From Bacteroidales bacterium (GTDB lineage Bacteria > Bacteroidota > Bacteroidia > Bacteroidales > UBA3663), in the NCBI GenBank assembly GCA_017548545.1, contig JAFYZW010000138.1, positions 1-35,896 of the forward strand: a DNA stretch of 35,896 nucleotides, written 5' to 3'. Below the pieces are notes generated by a model. It saw nothing but the letters and a program-made list of their open reading frames with translations. It had not been told where the DNA came from and searched no databases. Below are positions 16,794-24,669 of the stretch, piece after piece. The stretch's first letter is position 1; every line of letters starts with the position of its first letter. The position numbers and the translations under genes are program-made.

Positions 16794-18290
16794 TTAGCAG
16801 AATGGGTTCTCAGTGGGATAGTAGTTGCCCTTCGGGAAGTTGTAGTCGATTTCGTCAACGGGGATACCCATGTACTTGAGAACCTCCCAGAAGTACTTGC
16901 CCTGATGGCCGAACATAACGGCGCAGTGGTGTGGATAGTGCTTCTCGATGAGGACGTGACGATAGAAACGGCTCATGTTCTTGATGCCGAAGGTACCGAT
17001 CGAACCGAACGAACGTGTAGCCACTGGCAGGATCTCGCCCTGGGCAACGTAAGCACGGAGACGGGTGTCGGCGGTGGACTGGAGGCGGTAAACGGTAGCC
17101 AAACCTGGCTGCAGGTCGCCCTCCAGGGTGCCGTTGGTAACTTCTACCGGCAGGGCACGGGCCATAATGCGCTGGAAGCACATCTGGCAGTTGCAAACCT
17201 TGTTGGATGCAGTGTTGCCGCAGTGGAAGCCCATGAAGATCTCCTTGTCGGTATAGGTGTCGCAAAGGAACTTCTTGCCCTTGATGCTCTCCTCGTACAT
17301 ATCGGCAGGAACGGTGTTGTTGATGTCGAGCAGGGTAACGGCATCCTGGGTGATGCAGGTTCCGATATACTCTGACAGAGCGCCGTAGATGTCAACCTCG
17401 CAGGCAACGGGGATGCCACGCGATGTCAGACGGCTGTTGACATAGCAGGGAACGAAGCCAAACATGGTCTGGAAAGCAGGCCAGCACTTGTTGGCCATAG
17501 CGACGAACTGACGTGAACCCTTATGAGCCTCGATCCAGTCGGTGAGTGTGAGCTCATACTGAGCAAGCTTGGGCAGCACATGAGGAATCTTGTTGCCTGT
17601 GCCAAGTTCAGCAACCATATCCTTCACTACCTCGTCGATGCGTGGATCGCCGGCATGCTTTTGGAATGCCTCGAGCAGATCGAGCTCGGAGTTCTCCTCG
17701 ATCTCAACGTCGAGATCATAGAGAGCACGGATGGGTGCGTTGCAAGCCAGGAAGTTGTTGGGACGTGGACCAAAGCTGATGATCTTTAAGTTCTGCAGAC
17801 CCACGATAGCGCGAGCGATAGGTAGGAACTCATGAATCAATTCTGCACAGTGAGCAGCATCTCCCACAGGCTCCTCTGGGATATAAGCACGGGTCTTGCG
17901 GATATCCAATGCCTGACTGGCGTTCAGCATGCCACAGTAAGCATCGCCACGACCATCAATAAGGTCGTCCTGTGTCTCCTCAGCGGCAGCACAGAACATC
18001 GTTGGACCTTGGAACCAATCGGCTATCATTGTCTCAGAAATCTCAGGACCGAAGTTGCCAAGATATACGCATAGGGCATTACATCCAGCCTTCTTCACAT
18101 CCTCAAGAGCCTGCTGAGCGTGAATTTCACTCTCCACAATACAGATAGGACACTCGTAGATATCGGCTTTGCCGAACTTCTCTACATACTTAGCGATAAC
18201 TGCCTTACGGCGGTTGACAGCCAATGACTCGGGGAAGCAGTCGCGACTAACGGCGACGATTCCGACTTTGATTACAGGTACGTTATTCAT
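16794..18290 (-). CDS. Fucose/arabinose isomerase-family protein (paralogue 2)
   Basis: The start is the ATG at 18288-18290, giving 498 residues beginning MNNVPVIKVGIVAVSRDCFP. A longer open frame upstream runs across the promoter and has no homology-like features. The protein shows the two-part isomerase layout. Likely metal ligands are Glu298 (CEVDI), Asp322 (LLDINN) and His356 (GFHCGN), and it ends with HHCAVMFGHQGKYFWEVL near the C-terminus. It should isomerise an aldose in the cytoplasm. It is only distantly similar to the 4113-5537 paralogue, so the two probably act on different sugars. It stands alone on its transcript and is divergent from a DUF169 gene. L-fucose, L-arabinose or a related sugar are candidates. 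Confidence 0.87.
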   Translation of the reverse strand: MNNVPVIKVGIVAVSRDCFPESLAVNRRKAVIAKYVEKFGKADIYECPICIVESEIHAQQALEDVKKAGCNALCVYLGNFGPEISETMIADWFQGPTMFCAAAEETQDDLIDGRGDAYCGMLNASQALDIRKTRAYIPEEPVGDAAHCAELIHEFLPIARAIVGLQNLKIISFGPRPNNFLACNAPIRALYDLDVEIEENSELDLLEAFQKHAGDPRIDEVVKDMVAELGTGNKIPHVLPKLAQYELTLTDWIEAHKGSRQFVAMANKCWPAFQTMFGFVPCYVNSRLTSRGIPVACEVDIYGALSEYIGTCITQDAVTLLDINNTVPADMYEESIKGKKFLCDTYTDKEIFMGFHCGNTASNKVCNCQMCFQRIMARALPVEVTNGTLEGDLQPGLATVYRLQSTADTRLRAYVAQGEILPVATRSFGSIGTFGIKNMSRFYRHVLIEKHYPHHCAVMFGHQGKYFWEVLKYMGIPVDEIDYNFPKGNYYPTENPFC

Positions 18291-18341
18291 ATTACTAAAT
18301 AGAAGTGGATAAGGTAATTGTTTACGTTGTCTTTCAGGTGG

Positions 18342-18349
18342 CAAAGATA
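18342..18349 (-). promoter_or_regulatory. Promoter -7 element of isomerase paralogue 2
   Basis: The minus strand reads TATCTTTG, 51 bases before the ATG at 18290. It supports that start over the longer open frame. Confidence 0.65.
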
Positions 18350-18436
18350 CGAATATAATTTGATATAAAAACTTTTTTTTCGAAAAATTTTCGTTTCGAC
18401 CCATATTTTTACTTTTTTTCACCCTATTTATCTTTT

Positions 18437-18458
18437 TCACACTACAAAGTGGGTGTGA
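18437..18458. promoter_or_regulatory. Candidate operator in the divergent isomerase/DUF169 region
   Basis: TCACAC (18437-18442) and GTGTGA (18453-18458) form a 6-base inverted repeat with 10 bases between, just upstream of the DUF169 promoter's -33 element. The position suits a regulator site, but no local regulator gene can be tied to it. Confidence 0.35.
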
Positions 18459-18463
18459 ATTGT

Positions 18464-18492
18464 TTTGTATTGAAAAAAAATACTTATATTTG
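18464..18492 (+). promoter_or_regulatory. Promoter of the DUF169-led operon
   Basis: TTTG at 18464-18467 (-33) is followed after 17 bases by TATATTTG at 18485-18492 (-7), a good Bacteroidetes promoter. The DUF169 ATG lies 33 bases downstream. Confidence 0.72.
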
Positions 18493-18524
18493 CAGCGCAA
18501 AACCTTACACCCCCTATTTACCAC

Positions 18525-19238
18525 ATGATGAACGTTCAAGACTTTATCAAGAACTACAGGGAGGCGTTCGGAAGCAAGGCGTCTCTACCATTACTGTTCG
18601 GCTATAGTAACCGCCCGATAGCACCCACGACGAAGATTGGTGGCTGCTTCTTCAAAGGGCTCAACGAAGCCCGCGACGGTATGCCCGTAAGCCTCAGCGC
18701 CGAGGTGATTGGCTGCGGTGGCGGCAAACTCTACACGGGCTTTGCCGATATGCCCGAACGGGTGCCCAAGTTTGTTTCGCTGACCGAGAAGTACAAGAAA
18801 ACACCCGAAATGGTGAAGGATTTTATCGATGCCCTGCAGATCAAGCGGACCGACAAACCTTATCTGAACTTCTTACGAATTGACAAGGCCGAGTCCTTCG
18901 ATAATGTCGAGGGCATCTTCTTCTATGCCACGCCCGATATGCTATCGGGGCTCTGCGGCTGGGCTTTCTTCGACAGCAACGAAACGGATGCCGTAGTGTC
19001 GATGTTCGGATCGGGATGCAGTACGGTGGTTTCGATGACCGTGGCCGAGAATGCACGTGGCGGTCATCGCTGCTTCCTTGGCCTGTTCGACCCATCGGTA
19101 CGCCCCTGGGTAGGCCGGGACGAACTGAGCTTCACCATCCCTTTCAGCCGATTCGCCACGATGACCGACACCATGAGAGATTGCTTCCTCTTCGACTCGC
19201 ACGCCTGGCAAAAAGTCAAGACTAGATTGGAGGAGTAA
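18525..19238 (+). CDS. DUF169-family protein
   Basis: This 237-residue protein has no signal peptide, so it is probably cytoplasmic. It matches the DUF169 pattern: a conserved VIGCGGGKLYTGF segment (about 62-74), a central FLRIDKAESF, FYATPDMLSGLCGWAF, then MFGSGCSTVVS, FLGLFDPSVRPWVGRDELSF and IPFSRF towards the end. Conserved cysteines occur in the CGGG and GSGC motifs. The family is widespread in anaerobes and its biochemical role is unknown. The ATG at 18525 is directly followed by a second ATG at 18528; either could be used. It heads a plus-strand operon, 35 bases before the three-domain hydrolase, and is divergent from isomerase paralogue 2. Confidence 0.85.
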   Translation: MMNVQDFIKNYREAFGSKASLPLLFGYSNRPIAPTTKIGGCFFKGLNEARDGMPVSLSAEVIGCGGGKLYTGFADMPERVPKFVSLTEKYKKTPEMVKDFIDALQIKRTDKPYLNFLRIDKAESFDNVEGIFFYATPDMLSGLCGWAFFDSNETDAVVSMFGSGCSTVVSMTVAENARGGHRCFLGLFDPSVRPWVGRDELSFTIPFSRFATMTDTMRDCFLFDSHAWQKVKTRLEE

Positions 19239-19273
19239 AAGTGCCGATAAAACAAACCAACACCATAAATATT

Positions 19274-21733
19274 ATGAAAAAGTTTTTCGAACACTTACTA
19301 GCCATTTCGTGCATTTTGTTACTACCGTTTGGCATGAAAGCACAGACAGATGCCACTCCATTGATCAGCAAACAAGTCGTGAAACAGAAGGTGATCGACG
19401 AAGGTGGCACCGGCTTTCTAAAGGCCGTGGCCGTCAAGGACACGGGATTGCCCGACTTCGTCATCTATCGTCCCAAGGACATCAATTTCGCATCCGTCCT
19501 GAATGGGAAACTACCCCTCCTGATGTTCTGTAACGGAGGATGCTCCGACAGCAGCATCGGATACGAACGTATGCTCATCGAGATAGCCTCGAAGGGCTAT
19601 GTGGTTGTAGCCCTCGGCGAACTGCAGGAGGAGCGCGACGACCGTCCCGATGGACACACCCCCTCGTCCGACCTGAAGCGCGGCCTAGACTGGATTCTCG
19701 AACAAAGCGAGATCAAGGGCAGTGACTACTATCAGAACATCGACCCTGAACGTGTGGCAGCAGCCGGCCATTCGTGCGGTGGTGCACAGGTGATGGCCAA
19801 TGCCGCCGACCCGCGCATCAAGACGTGCCTCATGCTCAACTCAGGCATGGGCGACATGGAGATGGCGGATGCCGACGTCGAATCGCTCAAGACGCTGCAT
19901 GGCCCCATTCTCTACATCACAGGTGGCCCGACGGACGTTGCCTACCCGAACGCCAGACTTGACTATCAGCGCATCACCCATGTGCCGGTGGCTTATGCCG
20001 ACCATCCCGCTTCGGGCCATGGCGGTACATACGGCGAACAGGGCGGTGGCGACTACGGACGCATCATCCTCGACTGGCTCGATTGGCAGCTGAAAGGTAA
20101 GAAAGAGAATGCACGCATCTTCCTCGGTGGCGATTTGAAGAACTATGAAGGCTGGAGCATCAAGGCCAAGAACTTCAAATATCGTCCTGGTCGCACCGTG
20201 ATGACCAAGATGCCATGCAAACTGCTCAGCGGCATCACCGAGCGCGACTATGCCATCTACCTGCCCGGCAGCTACGAAGAGGAACCGCTCCACCAATACC
20301 CCGTCCTCTACCTGATGCACGGCGGCGGTGGCAGCCACACCGACTGGGAACGAGCCAACCGCCTCTCACACGTGGCCGACAGCCTCATCGACTGCGGTGC
20401 CATCGACGATATGATCATCGTTTGTCCCGAAGGCAACCAGCAGAACATGATTTATTTCAATTCGCCCACCGAAAAATCGGCCAGCCTCGGTGCTCCCGAC
20501 TGGAAATATGAGGACTACCTCTTTGAGGAACTCATCCCTTATATCGAACAGAACTACCGTGCACGCACCGACCGAGGAGGCCGCGCCGTTGCAGGTTTCT
20601 CAATGGGCGGCGGTGCAGCCACCGTCTATGGTGTTCATCGGCCCGACATGTTCTGCATGGTCTATGACATCAGCGGCTATCAGCGTGCCCAACCGCTCGA
20701 ATTCCTCAAGTTCGACCCCTCGGGACCCTGGCGCCAGCAAATTGTTGATGACAACAACCCCATCATCCGCATCAGCCAGGGCACGGCCGACGAGGTGAAG
20801 GCTTGGAAGCAGGTCGATTGGAAGGTAGCTGTGGGCGACAAGGATTTCACTCTCGATGCCAACATGGATCTCGTTCATGCCATGCACGCCAAGGGCATTC
20901 CCGTAGCTATGCACGTCGATGACGGCGACCACAACATGGAGTGGGTCACCCCAGCCATGATCGATGCCATCAAGCGCGCCGACCGCAATTTCGAAAGCCT
21001 TTGGATCAAGAATGGCGACCGGAACATCTTTGGCATCATCAGCAAGCCACGCTATACAGGCGAGCGCCAGCCTCTAGCCATCGTGTCACATGGTTTCAAT
21101 GCCAACTATCATACCGGACGTCCATATTTCGAGACCCTCAACGCATTGGGCTATCAGGTTTATACCTTCGACTTCCCCAGCGGCTCAATCAGCAGTCGCA
21201 GCGACAACAACACGATGAACATGTCGGTGCTCGATGAAGTGAACGACGTGAAGGCTATCGTTCGTTACTTCCAACAGCAACCCGATGTTGATCCTAACCA
21301 TATCGTGCTTATCGGCGAAAGTCAAGGTGGCTTGGTGTCGTCACTCGTCGCTGCCGACATGCCTTCAGACATAAGCGCTGCTATCCTCGTCTTCCCAGCG
21401 CTCTGCATTCCCGACAACTGGAACAAGCGATATCCCGACGTGGCCCAGATTCCTGACACCACAAAGATGTGGAACGTCTCACTCGGTCGCCGTTTCTTCT
21501 TGGAACTGCGCGACCTCGATGTGTTCAAGCCGATGAAGAAGTTCAAGAATCCCGTGCTCATCGTGCAGGGCGATAAGGACCCCGTGGTGAGCATGGCTGA
21601 CTCGAAGCGTGCCCTCAAAACCTATCGCAATGCCCGTCTGCACGTCATTCCAGGGGCAGGCCATGGCTTCAATGCCGTCGAGATGAAGGAGTCGCTCGAG
21701 CAGATCAAGGCATTCCTAGAAGAGATGAAATAG
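19274..21733 (+). CDS. Secreted protein with three tandem alpha/beta-hydrolase (esterase) domains
   Basis: The ATG at 19274 gives 819 residues starting with a Sec signal (LLLPFGMKAQ). Three serine-hydrolase domains follow in one chain. Domain 1 (about 45-285) has GHSCGG with Ser167, TDVAYPN, and SGHGG for the His. Domain 2 (about 300-570) is like esterase D/CE1 feruloyl esterases: YLMHGGGGSHTDW, GFSMGGGA with Ser443, and DGDHNMEW for the His. Domain 3 (about 580-819) is a cinnamoyl-esterase-like unit with SHGFNANY, GESQGG (Ser683), QGDKDPVV and GAGHGF. All three keep a nucleophile and a candidate His. The product probably removes acyl decorations (acetyl, feruloyl) from plant glycans outside the cytoplasm. 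It lies between DUF169 and PreA-like genes on one transcript. Confidence 0.9.
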   Translation: MKKFFEHLLAISCILLLPFGMKAQTDATPLISKQVVKQKVIDEGGTGFLKAVAVKDTGLPDFVIYRPKDINFASVLNGKLPLLMFCNGGCSDSSIGYERMLIEIASKGYVVVALGELQEERDDRPDGHTPSSDLKRGLDWILEQSEIKGSDYYQNIDPERVAAAGHSCGGAQVMANAADPRIKTCLMLNSGMGDMEMADADVESLKTLHGPILYITGGPTDVAYPNARLDYQRITHVPVAYADHPASGHGGTYGEQGGGDYGRIILDWLDWQLKGKKENARIFLGGDLKNYEGWSIKAKNFKYRPGRTVMTKMPCKLLSGITERDYAIYLPGSYEEEPLHQYPVLYLMHGGGGSHTDWERANRLSHVADSLIDCGAIDDMIIVCPEGNQQNMIYFNSPTEKSASLGAPDWKYEDYLFEELIPYIEQNYRARTDRGGRAVAGFSMGGGAATVYGVHRPDMFCMVYDISGYQRAQPLEFLKFDPSGPWRQQIVDDNNPIIRISQGTADEVKAWKQVDWKVAVGDKDFTLDANMDLVHAMHAKGIPVAMHVDDGDHNMEWVTPAMIDAIKRADRNFESLWIKNGDRNIFGIISKPRYTGERQPLAIVSHGFNANYHTGRPYFETLNALGYQVYTFDFPSGSISSRSDNNTMNMSVLDEVNDVKAIVRYFQQQPDVDPNHIVLIGESQGGLVSSLVAADMPSDISAAILVFPALCIPDNWNKRYPDVAQIPDTTKMWNVSLGRRFFLELRDLDVFKPMKKFKNPVLIVQGDKDPVVSMADSKRALKTYRNARLHVIPGAGHGFNAVEMKESLEQIKAFLEEMK

Positions 21734-21780
21734 CCTCTCGATAGCCAATATAGCCACTATTCTTTTTTATAATTTTTTTT

Positions 21781-23268
21781 ATGACCGCAAAACTCCACCC
21801 CAAAGAAGAGGCGCAGCGCTGCCTGCTCTGCGTCGATGCGCCATGCAGCAAGGCTTGTTCGAATGGTGATCCCGTTCGTGCCATCCGCGCCATCCGTTTC
21901 GACAATCTGCCATTGGCACGTCAGTGGGTAGCCCAATGCTCCGAACAAGAGCTCGAAGCTGCCGAACAAGCCTGTATCCATTATGACCGACCCATCCGAA
22001 TCCGCGAACTGTTGCGCACAACCGACACTTTGGCTGCAAATGATCAGCGACAGGCAACACCCGTGACCGATTCTCTCCCCGACCTCAGAATTGACTTCTG
22101 CGGCATCCATTGCAAGAATCCCTTCTTCCTCGCCTCATCGGCCATCTGCACCAACTACGAGATGGTAGCACGCGCCTTCGAGGCAGGATGGGGTGGAGTG
22201 TTCTACAAGACCATCTGTATGCAGGATATCCATGAGGTGTCACCCCGCTTCGATGCCCTTCATACCGAAGAAAGTGGTGACTTCTACGGCTTCCGCAACA
22301 TGGAACAGTTGAGCGAGAACCCCGTGCGCGTCGATTTCGACATCCTCCATCGATTGAAGAAAGACTATCCCGACCGCGTGGTCATCGCCTCTATCATGGG
22401 GCAAACCGAGCGACAGTGGATCGTCCTTGCTAAGATGGCCGAACGTGCAGGATGCGATGCCGTGGAACTCAACTTCTCCTGTCCGCAGATGCGACTGGCC
22501 GGTATGGGTTCTGACGTGGGACAAGACGCCGAGCTTGTCACTTTCTACACAGCCTATGTCAAGCGCAATGTGTCCATCCCCGTCATCCCCAAGATGACAC
22601 CAAATATCACACAAATCAACCAGCCCGCCATGGGCGGCTACTTCGCCGGTGCCGATGCCATTTCGGCCATCAACACCATCAAGAGCGTGACGATGAGCCA
22701 AAGTGCCAGCGTATCTGAGAAGAAAACCATCTCGGGTTATTCGGGCCGCGCCGTGAAACCCATCGCCCTGCGCCACATCCTCGAGATGGCCAAAAACCCC
22801 GTCATGAAGAACATTCAGTTCAGCGGTATAGGCGGCATCGAGACATGGCGCGATGCACTGGAGTTCATCCAGCTGGGATGCCGCAACGTGCAGGTCTGCA
22901 CTGCCGTGATGCAGTACGGTTACCGTATCATCGACGACCTCGTGCTGGGACTCCAGACCTACATGCTGTCGCGCGGCATTGAGCATGTAGCTGACCTGGT
23001 CGGCGAAGAATTACCCAACTTCGTCACGCCCGCCAACCTCGACCGCAAGACGATGATCTATCCCAAGATCGACGCCGAACGCTGCGTGGGCTGCGGACGT
23101 TGCTACACTTCGTGCATGGATGGCGGCCACCAGGCCATCACCTTCGACACCGCAACACGTCGTCCCCATATTGTCGGCACACGCTGCGTAGGTTGTCACC
23201 TTTGTCGCCTCGTCTGTCCGACGGGCGCTATCGGTATGTCTAAGCGTTTTCCCAAATCTCAAAAGTAA
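21781..23268 (+). CDS. preA: PreA-like dihydropyrimidine dehydrogenase subunit with extra N-terminal Fe-S domain
   Basis: This 495-residue cytoplasmic flavo-iron-sulfur protein follows the hydrolase by 47 bases. The middle (about 105-410) is the FMN-binding barrel, with NPFFLASSAICTNYEM, ELNFSCPQM, GMGSDVGQD, KMTPNIT, the SGYSGRAVKPIALR motif and SGIGGIETW. The C-terminus carries two 4Fe-4S motifs, CVGCGRCYTSC and CVGCHLCRLVCPTG. About 95 residues precede the barrel, with Cys14, Cys17, Cys22 and Cys26 in a CxxCxxxxCxxxC pattern like the domain normally found in PreT or at the N-terminus of eukaryotic DPD. It should reduce uracil or thymine, or a related compound, with electrons from a partner; no PreT-like gene is visible nearby. 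Confidence 0.9.
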   Translation: MTAKLHPKEEAQRCLLCVDAPCSKACSNGDPVRAIRAIRFDNLPLARQWVAQCSEQELEAAEQACIHYDRPIRIRELLRTTDTLAANDQRQATPVTDSLPDLRIDFCGIHCKNPFFLASSAICTNYEMVARAFEAGWGGVFYKTICMQDIHEVSPRFDALHTEESGDFYGFRNMEQLSENPVRVDFDILHRLKKDYPDRVVIASIMGQTERQWIVLAKMAERAGCDAVELNFSCPQMRLAGMGSDVGQDAELVTFYTAYVKRNVSIPVIPKMTPNITQINQPAMGGYFAGADAISAINTIKSVTMSQSASVSEKKTISGYSGRAVKPIALRHILEMAKNPVMKNIQFSGIGGIETWRDALEFIQLGCRNVQVCTAVMQYGYRIIDDLVLGLQTYMLSRGIEHVADLVGEELPNFVTPANLDRKTMIYPKIDAERCVGCGRCYTSCMDGGHQAITFDTATRRPHIVGTRCVGCHLCRLVCPTGAIGMSKRFPKSQK

Positions 23269-23277
23269 TCATTAACC

Positions 23278-24126
23278 ATGGGATTACCTAAATTCCTGAT
23301 TCTTTCCGTTTTGGCATTATCATCTATTTCCATGAAAGGACAATGTGACATGGAAATAGATTATAACACAAGGAATCTTCCAGCCAATACGCACGGTATC
23401 GTGAAGATGCGTCTTCCCGATGGAGCCGATACGATCTTGATAGATGGTACGATTCGGCAGAGTCGGACGGTCTGTCATTTGAACCTGCTTGGAGAATACC
23501 GGTTGACGATAAGCATCGATGCCAACAAACTTGGCAAGGATTCTTGTTCGCAAAAATTTATGTTGACCGGTGAAGAAATCAACATCAAGACGAGGATTGA
23601 TATCGAACGGGAGTGCAAGAATCGTTCAGAATGGAATTGTAAAGATTCCATCATTTCATGCCTATTCGGAATTGCCAGATATTCACGGCCATCACCCTTG
23701 GTCGAAATTGAATATCTTCGAACACAAAGAGGTGGAGGTGGGGAATTCTCCGGTCCTTTTTTCGCTGTGCATAATCATAGCAATGACACCATCTATGGGG
23801 AATGGCTTCCCGGCTATTTATGGGGATCATTCTCAAAATGGATTGATGGGAAATATGAAGGAGACCATGTTGGGCAGATTTGCACGACTTGGGAAGATCA
23901 ACCGCCACTGTATCCAGGAAAGGTGAAAGAGGCTTGGATTGCCAGCATGGGCAGAAGAATCCCTCCCGGAAAATATCGCTTCAACCTCCATTACTCTACG
24001 GACAAAAGTACTAGAAGTTTTACTTTTTCCCATGAAACAGACTCGTTCCGATGGTGGATAAGGGTGGAGAACTGGCATCTGCTCACTTGCGAATTTGAAG
24101 CTTCGTACGATTCGCCGAAACAATGA
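23278..24126 (+). CDS. Secreted protein of unknown function
   Basis: This 282-residue protein begins with a probable Sec signal (LILSVLALSSISMKGQ). The mature part is rich in beta-strand-like stretches and aromatic residues, with several cysteines and a GGGG turn near residue 155. No known motif or catalytic set was recognised. It starts 9 bases after the PreA-like stop, so it is probably the last gene of that operon, and a hairpin terminator follows it. Its DNA looks more AT-rich than the neighbouring PreA-like and hydrolase genes, which may mean a separate origin. Confidence in the gene is good; function is unassigned. Confidence 0.75.
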   Translation: MGLPKFLILSVLALSSISMKGQCDMEIDYNTRNLPANTHGIVKMRLPDGADTILIDGTIRQSRTVCHLNLLGEYRLTISIDANKLGKDSCSQKFMLTGEEINIKTRIDIERECKNRSEWNCKDSIISCLFGIARYSRPSPLVEIEYLRTQRGGGGEFSGPFFAVHNHSNDTIYGEWLPGYLWGSFSKWIDGKYEGDHVGQICTTWEDQPPLYPGKVKEAWIASMGRRIPPGKYRFNLHYSTDKSTRSFTFSHETDSFRWWIRVENWHLLTCEFEASYDSPKQ

Positions 24127-24141
24127 AAAGATTTTGGAATA

Positions 24142-24205
24142 ACCAATCCTGGCCAAGAATGGTCATGCGCAAAACGCGTTATAACCATTCTTGGCCAAGA
24201 TTGGT
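24142..24205. repeat. Long inverted repeat (22-base arms) between convergent genes
   Basis: Arms at 24142-24163 and 24184-24205 are complementary at 21 of 22 positions, with a 20-base spacer. The single mismatch becomes a G-U pair in RNA from the minus strand. Each arm is itself nearly palindromic around TTGGCCAA or TGGCCA. It could be a two-way terminator between 23278-24126 and the thioredoxin gene, or a copy of a dispersed palindromic repeat. Confidence 0.85.
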
Positions 24206-24223
24206 CCTTCTGTAGTTGGAAAT

Positions 24224-24273
24224 AGGTCTTTCCTCGTTCGAAGTATTCTATTCGATGGAAGACCTACGTTTTT
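24224..24273 (+). terminator. Hairpin terminator downstream of the 23278-24126 gene
   Basis: AGGTCTTTCC (24224-24233) pairs with GGAAGACCT (24257-24265) with one bulged T, and ACG plus five Ts follow. A smaller inner TCGAA/TTCGA pairing may extend the stem. Confidence 0.65.
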
Positions 24274-24325
24274 CGGCATTTTTGACGGTGCATTTGCACT
24301 CGTGGGCTCACAATTGAAACGGAAC

Positions 24326-24622
24326 CTACTGATATTGGCTGATAATACTTTTAAGATCGTTCAGTCGCAGAGCTCCACTCTGACGCCATAGCATCTCTCC
24401 TTTGCGGAAGAGCATGAGCGTGGGGACAGATTGAACGCGATAATTCATGGCTAGGCTGTTGTTTTTATCCACGTCAATCTTGATGATGCGGATGCTTTCG
24501 CCCAACTCTTCCTTGAGTTGTTCGAGTACGGGATGCATCATCTTGCAGGGACCGCACCATGTAGCAAAGAAATCAACCAATGTAAGTTGCTCACTATTGA
24601 TTATATCGTTGAAGTTTTCCAT
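24326..24622 (-). CDS. trxA: Thioredoxin
   Basis: This 98-residue cytoplasmic thioredoxin has the active site WCGPC (22-26) and the cis-proline motif SVPTLMLF, with KIDVDKN between. It is slightly shorter than E. coli TrxA but covers the whole fold. It reduces protein disulfides. It is the last gene of the minus-strand block, 47 bases after the GH43 gene, and its stop faces the inverted-repeat region. No promoter element was found directly upstream, so it may be read from the GH43 transcript or from an unrecognised promoter. Confidence 0.93.
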   Translation of the reverse strand: MENFNDIINSEQLTLVDFFATWCGPCKMMHPVLEQLKEELGESIRIIKIDVDKNNSLAMNYRVQSVPTLMLFRKGEMLWRQSGALRLNDLKSIISQYQ

Positions 24623-24669
24623 AACGTTTATATTTCAAGTTATAATAGCTAATGTCAATAAGCCGTCGA

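Noticed and set aside
18291..18539. N-terminal extension of isomerase 2 to 18539
   Set aside because: The extra 83 residues cross the TATCTTTG promoter and AT-rich control region; the ATG at 18290 begins family-like sequence.
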